NCBI RefSeq assembly: GCF_025998815.1
Contig: NZ_AP026678.1
Location: forward strand, 992,001 to 1,056,000
Length of the DNA: 64,000 bases
Direction of reading: 5' to 3'
Source of the DNA: Ignavibacterium sp.
Lineage (GTDB): Bacteria > Bacteroidota > Ignavibacteria > Ignavibacteriales > Ignavibacteriaceae
The notes under the pieces are model-generated. The model did no database searches. It was given only the letters and a program-made list of their open reading frames with translations, and was not told the origin of the DNA. This document shows positions 57,286-64,000 of this stretch, one piece after another (the stretch's first letter is position 1; each line of letters begins with the position of its first letter). A program made the translations under genes and the position numbers.

Positions 57286-59130
57286 TTATTCTGTTACATG
57301 CTTAATGGCATCAATGATATAATTTATGCCAGTATTTTCCTGACAATCTTTTTTGATAAGATTTATAATATTATTTTTATTATCTATTAATAACTTAGCA
57401 AACCATTGTGCTGTTATTGATTTTGATGCTTGTCTTTTTTCAAGTGGTTCGTAAATTTTACAAGCGCGCTTTATTATATTTTGCTCAGTTAAAATTGGGT
57501 CATTTGAATTATTAAAAATATTTTGTAATTCATTTTCTTCAATCCACTTATCCCTATTACATTTAGTTGCTATCTGTATAGCTTTGTGCATATATTCGAA
57601 AAGATTGCCCAGAGCAATATCAAATTCCAGAGTTTTGTATGGAGATGTAAATACTTTTATATTATAATCTGGTGAATTAAATTTTTTTTCAATCTTTTGT
57701 TTTTCTTCATCTGCATTCTGTCCATCATTTATTTTTCCATCTTCATCAATTTTCAGATCTAAGTCAGTAACTACAGCTACTTTAATAGGTAAAGAAGAGC
57801 CGTTTTTTTGCTTAAAAATATTTGCATATCTAAGTAGTGCCTTGCTTCCGACATTTACTATTGAAACACCATACTTATGCAACGGACGTCCGATAATTTC
57901 TGCTACTGTAGGAATGATTAAATTTTCAGCATCACCCTCAACAATGATAACTCTTTTCGCGAAAAATAGATTGGCTTTTGTGGCGTCCAAAAAGCGCTCT
58001 AAAAACTGATAATCACTTTCATTTAATGCCGTTGAGTTTTTATCCAATGAAAACACGGCCCCGTTATAACAAAGCTTTATATATTCAAGTGGAATACTTG
58101 AGCCTAATATCACACTATGTGTAGTTAAAATATTCTGAACTCCTTTGCTTTCTCTGTTCAATGAAGATTTAAGAACTCTTAACTGGGCTTGTGGATGTAA
58201 ATGTGCCTCGAGTTCTTCTATTAATGCAAGTCGTAAGCCATTATGATTTTCTCTATTGAGATGTATTAATTCTGCGGCCATATAAAGCAAATTCAAAGTT
58301 CCTAGTCCTGCTTTATTTTCTTCTAATGCTAGTTCAAGCTTGCGTAAAATGGATTGTAGTTCAGCAGGGGTAATTTTTATTTGAGGTTCTCTCTTGTCAT
58401 TAATATCTAAAAAATCCTTAGTTTGAGAATTGAAAATTTCTTTAATAATTTTTCCACCTTTTTCGCCGCCTTCTATTTTAAGATTTCCATCTTTTTCTAG
58501 GCTATCTTTTTCAAAAAAATCTAATACAAGTTTATTAGCATATTCAAAATATTTCTCTAAAGCATGTTTTTGGTTTTCTTTTTTTATGAATATATCGTGA
58601 CTTTTTAATATTTGGTACAATCGTGATCGATAACCTGGCGAAAGTTCCACCTCCGCATCGCGCAAGGGCTTAAGATAAGTTACTCTTATTAGGTCTCTTA
58701 CATTTCCCTCTAAATATTGCCCTTCTTCATCAATGCCCGCCCTTAAGTTCGTAATAATTCGGTTATCTCTATTCTTTGCTGTTAATCTTATAGTTAATTC
58801 TGCTTCATTTTTATCATTAAAATGGAGCCATTCTAAAAACTGACCTGCTTCTGTATCTGTAAATCCTGCAAAAGTAATTTCAATTTTAAATTCCTTAGCT
58901 CTTTCTTTAGTATTGGATTGATAAAAATCCTCTTCATCAATTCTGATTGGGTCATAAGTTTGAGTACCTAAACAATATCTAATGGCATCAATAATGGCTG
59001 TTTTACCAGAGTCATTAGCGCCAATCAATAGATTTAATCTTGGATTAAAGTCGATAGATAAACCAGGCTCGTCATTTTGTCCTTGAGCAAAGCAGCGAAA
59101 ATTCCAGATTTTCAAATTCTTAATATACAT
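57286..59130 (-). CDS. gajA: Gabija defence endonuclease GajA (OLD family, AAA + TOPRIM)
   Basis: OLD-type nuclease, 614 aa. The N-terminal ABC-like ATPase has Walker A GANDSGKT (residues 37-44) and the signature/Walker B region ALIEELEAHLHPQAQLRVL; the TOPRIM domain has VIIVEGDAENLIIP (catalytic Glu at about 394) and VVTDLDLKID (Asp pair at about 454). GajA nicks DNA when nucleotide levels fall during phage attack. The ATG has an AGGAGGG ribosome site supplied by repeat copy B, so the methylase tail also provides the translation signal. Confidence 0.9.
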   Translation of the reverse strand: MYIKNLKIWNFRCFAQGQNDEPGLSIDFNPRLNLLIGANDSGKTAIIDAIRYCLGTQTYDPIRIDEEDFYQSNTKERAKEFKIEITFAGFTDTEAGQFLEWLHFNDKNEAELTIRLTAKNRDNRIITNLRAGIDEEGQYLEGNVRDLIRVTYLKPLRDAEVELSPGYRSRLYQILKSHDIFIKKENQKHALEKYFEYANKLVLDFFEKDSLEKDGNLKIEGGEKGGKIIKEIFNSQTKDFLDINDKREPQIKITPAELQSILRKLELALEENKAGLGTLNLLYMAAELIHLNRENHNGLRLALIEELEAHLHPQAQLRVLKSSLNRESKGVQNILTTHSVILGSSIPLEYIKLCYNGAVFSLDKNSTALNESDYQFLERFLDATKANLFFAKRVIIVEGDAENLIIPTVAEIIGRPLHKYGVSIVNVGSKALLRYANIFKQKNGSSLPIKVAVVTDLDLKIDEDGKINDGQNADEEKQKIEKKFNSPDYNIKVFTSPYKTLEFDIALGNLFEYMHKAIQIATKCNRDKWIEENELQNIFNNSNDPILTEQNIIKRACKIYEPLEKRQASKSITAQWFAKLLIDNKNNIINLIKKDCQENTGINYIIDAIKHVTE

Positions 59131-59133
59131 TTT

Positions 59134-59177
59134 TCACTTCCCTCCTTCTATTATTTCTATTTCTTCCGAAATTAATT
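59134..59177 (-). repeat. 44-bp direct repeat, copy B (upstream of gajA)
   Basis: Second copy of the repeat at 55125-55168. Read on the minus strand it encodes KLISEEIEIIEGGK and a stop, the methylase tail again, but only 14 codons of recognisable similarity remain. The gajA start codon is 3 bp beyond the TGA. Confidence 0.9.
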
Positions 59178-59201
59178 TTATATAGAAAATTTTTTTATTT
59201 G

Positions 59202-59290
59202 CCACGAGCTTTAGCTCGTGGATTAAATTGATTATCAAGTCTGTATTGGCTTTAGCCTAAATATTCCTTTCTCTGTTTCGGCTAAAGCCA
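59202..59290. repeat. REP-like palindromic repeats
   Basis: Two inverted repeats lie in tandem: CCACGAGCT-TT-AGCTCGTGG (59202-59221, perfect 9-bp arms) and TGGCTTTAGCC (59247-59257) with GGCTAAAGCCA (59280-59290, perfect 11-bp arms). Each arm also contains its own small hairpin (GGC-TTTA-GCC). They are GC-richer than the surroundings and resemble BIME/REP elements; no transposase is nearby. They lie between the exonuclease gene and gajA and may terminate the former. Confidence 0.65.
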
Positions 59291-59328
59291 GGTAAAATAT
59301 TTTGTTTTATTTGATACCAGCCAGAATT

Positions 59329-59859
59329 TTATTTTCTTTGAATTAAATATCCTCTTTTTAGTGTTTTTATCATAATTTTTGCACAAGCAAGTGCATCGGA
59401 AAGTGCTTCGTGATGATTTAAGGGAATACCAAAGTAATCGCAAACATCTTCCAAACCATAATATTCAAACCCCCAGAAATTTCTCGATATTTGCATTGTA
59501 CAATGGAATGGTTTTCGTGGAGGATTAATTCCATATCTTTCACAACATTTTAATAAAACGCTTTTATCAAATGAAGCATTATGTGCAGCTATAAAACCTA
59601 CCCCTCTGAAATATTTTTTAATTATTGGCCATAATTCTTCGAATGTAGGAGCATCTTTTACATCTTCCCAGCTTATTCCATGTAAATCTGTAAAAACAAA
59701 CCAACTACTTGGTGGTCTTATTAAGAAAAAATCTTTCGATACTATTTTACTATCTTCAACTCTAACTAATCCGATTGCGCAGGCACTATCACGATAATAA
59801 TTAGCAGTTTCAAAGTCTATAGCGGTAAAAGAAGGGACTCTTGGTTGTAAATTCTTCAT
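59329..59859 (-). CDS. DnaQ-like 3'-5' exonuclease (DEDDh)
   Basis: Exonuclease of the DEDDh group. All acidic and basic residues are visible: FTAIDFETANYY (Exo I, Asp and Glu), VGFIAAHNASFDKSVL (Exo II, Asp) and HHEALSDALACAKIM (Exo III, His and Asp). 176 aa, with no polymerase domain, so a stand-alone proofreading or RNase T/ExoX-like enzyme. It lies 200 bp upstream of gajA on the same strand, separated by the palindromic repeats. A role in defence is possible but not shown. Confidence 0.88.
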   Translation of the reverse strand: MKNLQPRVPSFTAIDFETANYYRDSACAIGLVRVEDSKIVSKDFFLIRPPSSWFVFTDLHGISWEDVKDAPTFEELWPIIKKYFRGVGFIAAHNASFDKSVLLKCCERYGINPPRKPFHCTMQISRNFWGFEYYGLEDVCDYFGIPLNHHEALSDALACAKIMIKTLKRGYLIQRK

Positions 59860-60038
59860 TTGAATATTCCCTCTTATTTTATTACCCCGATTATCAATTG
59901 ATAATTTTTAGTTCGTCACCCAATCAAAAATAAATAATGCTTACAATTTTCTCCAGAAGCTATCACTTTATTATTTAATAAACTTATCTAATGATATAAA
60001 CTTACTTATTACTTAACTATAAATTAACTCCTACTTAC

Positions 60039-60093
60039 ATACGTTCCACATACGCTTCAGATACGCTTCACATACGCTCCAGATACGCTCTAA
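60039..60093. repeat. Five tandem 11-bp repeats (iteron-like)
   Basis: Units ATACGTTCCAC, ATACGCTTCAG, ATACGCTTCAC, ATACGCTCCAG, ATACGCTCTAA follow without gaps. The 11-bp period places each ATACG on the same face of the helix. The array ends 15 bp before a TATATTTG -7 box. It looks like a cooperative protein-binding array of a regulator of the next gene; too short for CRISPR. Confidence 0.75.
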
Positions 60094-60108
60094 GTTCTAC
60101 TATTTTCT

Positions 60109-60116
60109 TATATTTG
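60109..60116 (+). promoter_or_regulatory. -7 box of the gene at 60137
   Basis: TATATTTG fits TAnnTTTG exactly, 20 bp before the ATG. No TTG is present at -33; instead the position is taken by the last 11-bp repeats, as expected for an activator-controlled or repressed promoter. Confidence 0.5.
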
Positions 60117-60136
60117 TACTATACTTAAGGTACTTT

Positions 60137-60814
60137 ATGGCAATCATTAAGCGAAATATACTTGGAACTTTCCAGGGCTCCCTTTCTGATATCATTTTAA
60201 GGGTTAGAAATGGTAAGTTGGTGGCATATACCAAACCATCAAAGCAAAAGGTTAGTAAATCCAAAAGTGCGCTGTCTGCCAGATATAAATTCTCACTAGC
60301 TGTTGCACTTGCTAAAGAGATAAACAATGATAAAACATTATCAAAAATTTGGGCAGAAGCTAAAATCAAAGCCACAAACAGTTATCAAAAACTGATCAAA
60401 GTGAATTCCTCTCTTACAGAACCAGTCTCTTTGAGTATCAGAAATAAAATCACACCTGACTCAATTCCTTTAACTGATGTTCAAATTAAACTGAATAATA
60501 ATTTTCTTGAATTAACAGTTAGTTTAGAAAAGCTGAATAAAGAATTACTCAACTCCAATAAACTATTTTGCCTGGTGCACTTTTGGAATCCAAACGACGA
60601 TAACAAAAAAACTTTATCTAAGCCGGATTTTGTTATGAAACTTTTTAATTTTGATTTGTCCGAATTGGATAAAAATTCAATTCTAAATTTTTTAATTGAT
60701 GTAGAAGACCTTATCAAGCTTGAATTTGGTAATGGATTAGCTTTGGTTGCGTTAACAGGTGTAAAGAATTCCAAACTTTTCTGGAGTTCAACTTTTGGTA
60801 AGAAATTTATTTAA
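60137..60814 (+). CDS. Hypothetical protein, DUF6266-like
   Basis: 225-aa protein starting MAIIKRNILGTFQGSLSDII, with GKLVAYTKPSKQKVSKSKSALSARYKFSLAVALAKEI; this Gly-rich, Lys/Ser-rich N-terminus resembles the DUF6266 family of Bacteroidota (assignment by memory of the pattern, not searched). The C-terminal half alternates beta strands. No signal peptide or membrane helix. It is preceded by the 11-bp repeat array and a promoter box, and is followed 20 bp later by an ADP-ribosylglycohydrolase gene, perhaps in one transcript. Function unknown. Confidence 0.7.
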   Translation: MAIIKRNILGTFQGSLSDIILRVRNGKLVAYTKPSKQKVSKSKSALSARYKFSLAVALAKEINNDKTLSKIWAEAKIKATNSYQKLIKVNSSLTEPVSLSIRNKITPDSIPLTDVQIKLNNNFLELTVSLEKLNKELLNSNKLFCLVHFWNPNDDNKKTLSKPDFVMKLFNFDLSELDKNSILNFLIDVEDLIKLEFGNGLALVALTGVKNSKLFWSSTFGKKFI

Positions 60815-60834
60815 GAATAATTAATAGGTTCATA

Positions 60835-61608
60835 ATGATTGGGGCAATCGCAGGAGATATCATCGGCTCTATTTATGAATTTGATGATGAAAAACCGGAA
60901 TATGACTTTCCTTTATTTACTGAGAATTCTCACTTCACTGATGATACTATACTTTCTGTTGCATTAGCAGATAGTATTCTGAATAATGAAGATTACAGAT
61001 TTAAACTTTATGAATATTATCATCGTTATCCTTATGGTGGATATGGTGGATTTTTTCACAAATGGGCAGAGGTCAAGAATTCACCACCTTACAATAGTTA
61101 TGGTAACGGATCTGCAATGCGTGTTAGTCCAGTCGCCTGGGCTTTCAATGATTTAGAAACAGTGTTAGCTAAAGCTAAAGAATCAGCAGAGGTAACACAC
61201 AATCATCCTGAGGGAATTAAAGGTGCACAAGCTACTGCATCAGCTATTTTCCTGGCTCGTTCCGGAAGTTCAAAGAATGAGATTAAAGAATACATAGAAA
61301 AAAACTTTGCTTATTTCCTGGATTTCGATCTGGAAGAACTCAGAAAGAACTATACATTTAATGAAACCTGCCAGAAGACTGTACCCCAGGCAATCTACAC
61401 TTTTTTAATCTCTGATAGTTTTGAGGACTCAATTCGTAAAGCTATTTATATTGGTGGTGATTCAGATACACTTGCTTGCATAAATGGTTCAATTGCACAG
61501 GCATATTATGGAATACCTAAATCAATTGTTGAAATAGTCAAGCAAAAGCTTGATGATCATTTGTTAAAGATTGTGAATGATTTTACTGATAAATATAAAA
61601 TCTTATAA
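60835..61608 (+). CDS. ADP-ribosylglycohydrolase (DraG/ARH family)
   Basis: Removes ADP-ribose from modified proteins or small molecules. The metal-binding motifs are present: MIGAIAGDIIGSIYEF, HFTDDTILSVALADSI (Asp pair), the GNGSAMRVSPVAW loop, and GGDSDTLACINGSIAQAYYG at the C-terminus. 257 aa is normal. Transferred or host-derived substrates cannot be told from sequence. No ADP-ribosyltransferase gene is seen in the window. Confidence 0.93.
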   Translation: MIGAIAGDIIGSIYEFDDEKPEYDFPLFTENSHFTDDTILSVALADSILNNEDYRFKLYEYYHRYPYGGYGGFFHKWAEVKNSPPYNSYGNGSAMRVSPVAWAFNDLETVLAKAKESAEVTHNHPEGIKGAQATASAIFLARSGSSKNEIKEYIEKNFAYFLDFDLEELRKNYTFNETCQKTVPQAIYTFLISDSFEDSIRKAIYIGGDSDTLACINGSIAQAYYGIPKSIVEIVKQKLDDHLLKIVNDFTDKYKIL

Positions 61609-61740
61609 AATAGACTCTTGCAAAATCCACTTACATTTTATGCAAAACAGTCATTAGACTATTTCACATATTTTCCAAAATCTTAATCAGATTAAAGTTA
61701 AAACTACCTAAATTTAATTCTTTAATCGATTATAGAAGAA

Positions 61741-63033
61741 TTAAGGTTGAAAATTAATATGCAAAATCCACTTAAACTGACCATTACCCACTGGAGGGGG
61801 TTGTACAACAGTATAGCCCTCTTCCATTAAAAATCTTGCCGTTGATGTACTTGGAGGAGGATTAAATGGATTGACGGCTGTTCCGTTCGGGCATACAACA
61901 GTAATTGAACCAGACCAGGTTTCATTCATTTCAAAATTCAGCCACGGATAACCAAAATTGTCAGCTTCCATCTCTCCTGATAATGAAATGTTCCCTACAA
62001 CCGTCTCTGTTCCGATGCAAACAGATTGTTCAATTCCATTCCAATCTACTGTTCCATTTCCTGTTATCTCACCGTATGGTTCATTATATGTATTAACAAT
62101 AAATGGCACGAAACCTTTAATAGTTCTCTGTATTGTTCCACCCCCGATACTGAATGTCATAATATGATCATATTCACGTTCACCTCTTATAAAACAACTG
62201 TTTCTTATTTCAATAATTCTGTCACCAACTCTTCTGTTGAGTTGTGAATCGGAAGTAAGTAGCATAACCATTTCGCCATATTTAAATAGTGCTTGCTGAT
62301 AATATCCACAAGGATCTTCAGGTATTGGTAAATCTAAAAATGCATTTACCCGCTGAATAATTTTTTGCTCCAGGGATTCTAACATTTGGTTTGCCAGTTG
62401 ATCTTCTCCAATCGCCTGCAATAGCTCAATATACTGAAGTATTCCTTTTATCAGTTCAGAAAAGCTTTGCCAATCCATTAAATCAATAATTAAATCTGAA
62501 TTGGCTTTATTCGACTGAGAGATTATCTCCTCGTTAGTTGGCTGGGCACCCCCATAATCGCTAAAATGAAATATTTCTGAAGTCACAGAGTTGTTAGTTA
62601 TTTCTGTTTTATATAATGGCAACGCATAGTCAGATGCTTTTCGACTATATAGAATAGTTCTGGAGGTATCAGCAATGGTTTTGTTGAAAATAACTTTTAA
62701 TTCGGCAGCATTTCGTAATTTCAATCCATCTGGAAGAATCCGGATTGTATTAATCAGATTATTTGAGAAAGGATTTGCTTCTGTTGATTTTAGAAGCTGG
62801 AGTGTAATGGCTTTTGAATCTAAAAACGCATATTTGGGGATTGTCAAAAAAATTCTATCACCATCAGGGCTGGTTATTTCAAGAGTTCCTCCGTCTGTTG
62901 GCGTTATATTTTTGGTTGACTGGATAGCTACATCTGCATCTACCGGGTTGCTGTCTTCTTTACAGCTTATTGCTATTAAAGCAAGAATTATGAAGAATGA
63001 AAAAATCAGAAACCATTTATTATTTGATTTCAT
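61741..63033 (-). CDS. Putative lipoprotein of unknown function
   Basis: The N-terminus MKSNNKWFLIFSFFIILALIA continues into ISCKEDSNPVD, a lipobox-like Cys followed by acidic residues, so probably an outer-membrane lipoprotein. Residues about 45-150 look like a beta-sandwich (GGTLEITSPDGDRIFLTIPKYAFLDSKAITLQLLKS), found in several Bacteroidota lipoproteins, followed by a helical segment and a beta-rich C-terminal half ending in the Pro-rich FNPPPSTS and VVQPPPVGNG stretches. No catalytic motif recognised. Transcribed alone. Confidence 0.7.
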   Translation of the reverse strand: MKSNNKWFLIFSFFIILALIAISCKEDSNPVDADVAIQSTKNITPTDGGTLEITSPDGDRIFLTIPKYAFLDSKAITLQLLKSTEANPFSNNLINTIRILPDGLKLRNAAELKVIFNKTIADTSRTILYSRKASDYALPLYKTEITNNSVTSEIFHFSDYGGAQPTNEEIISQSNKANSDLIIDLMDWQSFSELIKGILQYIELLQAIGEDQLANQMLESLEQKIIQRVNAFLDLPIPEDPCGYYQQALFKYGEMVMLLTSDSQLNRRVGDRIIEIRNSCFIRGEREYDHIMTFSIGGGTIQRTIKGFVPFIVNTYNEPYGEITGNGTVDWNGIEQSVCIGTETVVGNISLSGEMEADNFGYPWLNFEMNETWSGSITVVCPNGTAVNPFNPPPSTSTARFLMEEGYTVVQPPPVGNGQFKWILHINFQP

Positions 63034-63529
63034 AATTTCGCCTCATAATTCAAAATTGGATTGAAAAAACATTTGCTTAAATGTTTTCGTTGCAACAATG
63101 AAAAGAACACATAATAAAATCAAGTAGTGAAAGAGCGGTTTACCTGGATTTAATTATTAAAAATTTTCTCATTAGAAACTTCATATTTTTTTAATGTAAA
63201 ATCAATAAGTGATGTTTTGTAATTAGCAAGCAAAATAAAAGAATTATTAAATCTAAAATCTCTTTACAAAGAAAAATATTTAAAATCCTGTAGTTGATTA
63301 AAAATGAATTGTATTGTAGAGAAAGTATTAGATTTTTCCCTAAGCTTTTTATAAGCATTAAATTTTATTGTTTGTCCCTAAAATCCAATGTGTCGTGATA
63401 TGACCTAAATTAATCTGTGGTTAATTATTCAACTAAATACCAAAGACTAATGTAATAACGGTACTAATCAGGATCAGTTTTTGCTACCAATTTGCTACCA
63501 AATTCCTTGTAAAACTTTATTTAAGAAAA
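63034..63529. other. Intergenic region with palindrome and tandem 11-mer
   Basis: Nearly 500 bases without a recognisable gene. It contains a 9-bp inverted repeat AAAACATTT (63066-63074) / AAATGTTTT (63079-63087) and a perfect tandem duplication of TTTGCTACCAA (63480-63501) close to the end of the nuclease gene. No tRNA or attachment-site context was identified. The rest is AT-rich with stops in all frames. Confidence 0.5.
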
Positions 63530-64000
63530 CTAAGTCTTTTCAACCTTCCATTTATTACCCCTTATTGAGGCATTACCATTCGCATCACATCGAGTAATTT
63601 TTATTAAATGGTCAGGAACATTTAATTTAAACCATATATCATCCATTGAACGCTGAAGATAAGCTGGTAGTTCATCTATCCTTAGATTAACAGGTTTACG
63701 TGGAGAGGTTATTAAAAAATAAGGTTTGACATTATTCCATATGCAGTTATTGAATCCAAATATTAATCTTAACTTATTTATTTTAGAACCGAATTGTTTA
63801 TTTGTCCAACCTGACTCTGCTTTTGCTTCGATCAGAACTATATTGTAAATATTATCTTTCTTGAAGGCAACTATGAAATCAATGTCTTCCTGATTTGAGT
63901 TTAATCCAACCGTATTATCACTGATAAATTCTGTTGTTCCCCTTTCAGCACAATATAGACTTGCATAAATCCAATCCAGGTGATAATCCATAGCAGCAAA
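63530..64000 (-). CDS. Partial PD-(D/E)XK-like nuclease, 5' end outside window
   Basis: The frame is open to the edge of the window, so the gene starts beyond it; an internal Met lies at 63991. QEDIDFIVAFKKDNIYNIVLIEAKAESGW shows the D-x(n)-E-x-K core of restriction-endonuclease-fold enzymes (Asp in IDF, then EAK). The following KPYFLITSPRKP strand and DDIWFKLNVPDHL fit the usual topology. Which family (restriction, repair or phage-defence effector) cannot be said. Its location close to the defence block supports a nuclease role. Confidence 0.6.
   Translation of the reverse strand, partial: FAAMDYHLDWIYASLYCAERGTTEFISDNTVGLNSNQEDIDFIVAFKKDNIYNIVLIEAKAESGWTNKQFGSKINKLRLIFGFNNCIWNNVKPYFLITSPRKPVNLRIDELPAYLQRSMDDIWFKLNVPDHLIKITRCDANGNASIRGNKWKVEKT

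Noticed and set aside
60039-60093. CRISPR array
   Set aside because: Units are 11 bp and contiguous, without spacers; no cas genes in the window.
52622-61608. Prophage or integrated element
   Set aside because: A phage-type DUF5131 gene and a DUF6266-like gene are present, but there is no integrase, terminase, capsid or tail gene and no tRNA-flanked attachment site.
63480-63501. att-site core
   Set aside because: The tandem TTTGCTACCAA lacks a neighbouring integrase or tRNA and no second distant copy was found in the window; kept only as a repeat.

Overview
The window looks like a chromosomal segment of an uncultured or little-studied Ignavibacteria-type bacterium (Bacteroidota/Chlorobiota group). 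The reasons, all read from the sequence, are strong AT richness, a 2305-residue SprA-type type IX secretion (T9SS) translocon next to a PorX-type regulator, C-terminal sorting domains of the NYPNPFNPTTVI...ASG(V/L)Y kind, Gram-negative LPS export genes, and promoters that fit the Bacteroidota pattern TTG-N19-21-TAnnTTTG. No rRNA, tRNA, CRISPR array, integrase or insertion sequence was recognised.

Layout. 1-8.5 kb: partial M15 peptidase, secreted esterase, beta-helix lipoprotein, GNAT acetyltransferase, then a tight minus-strand KDO/LPS-export operon (kdsA, an unknown gene, kdsD, lptC, an OstA/LptA-like gene, lptB). 8.6-15.9 kb: TetR regulator and the phosphate uptake operon pstS-pstC-pstA-pstB-phoU, with a Pho-box-like direct repeat upstream. 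15.9-19.3 kb: two tandem paralogous 70-residue membrane proteins, a sodium:solute symporter, a YhcH-family protein and the tiny ribosomal protein THX gene. 19.3-30.6 kb: M1 peptidase, ruvB, a membrane acyltransferase, dnaK, birA, accD, a DUF1573 protein, tsaB and tsaE. 29-37.5 kb: porX and sprA, which head the same minus-strand run. 37.6-45.6 kb: cupin, M28 peptidase, a 650-base gap with a strong hairpin and a C10 tract, a zincin-like lipoprotein and a large T9SS cargo. 45.6-49.3 kb: squalene genes hpnC-hpnD-hpnE and a STAS protein.

49.3-64 kb is the accessory part. It starts with secreted repeat proteins: a truncated T9SS cargo fused by a scar to a WG-repeat gene, and an ankyrin/DnaJ-zinc-finger protein. 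A defence-like block follows: DUF5131, a DUF4411 PIN-like protein, an XRE-ImmA/IrrE protein and a two-gene Gabija system (gajA OLD nuclease, gajB UvrD-like helicase). The Gabija pair is bracketed by a 44-bp direct repeat that encodes the last residues of a lost type IIG/Eco57I-like DNA methylase, which suggests cassette exchange at an old restriction-modification locus. A DEDDh exonuclease, a small gene behind five helically phased 11-bp repeats, an ADP-ribosylglycohydrolase, a lipoprotein and a partial PD-(D/E)XK-like nuclease close the window.

The core genes fit together as envelope biology: LPS core synthesis and export, T9SS secretion and its regulator, T9SS cargo, squalene lipids and phosphate acquisition. 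Residue numbers marked 'about' and all family names were assigned by eye, without database searches.
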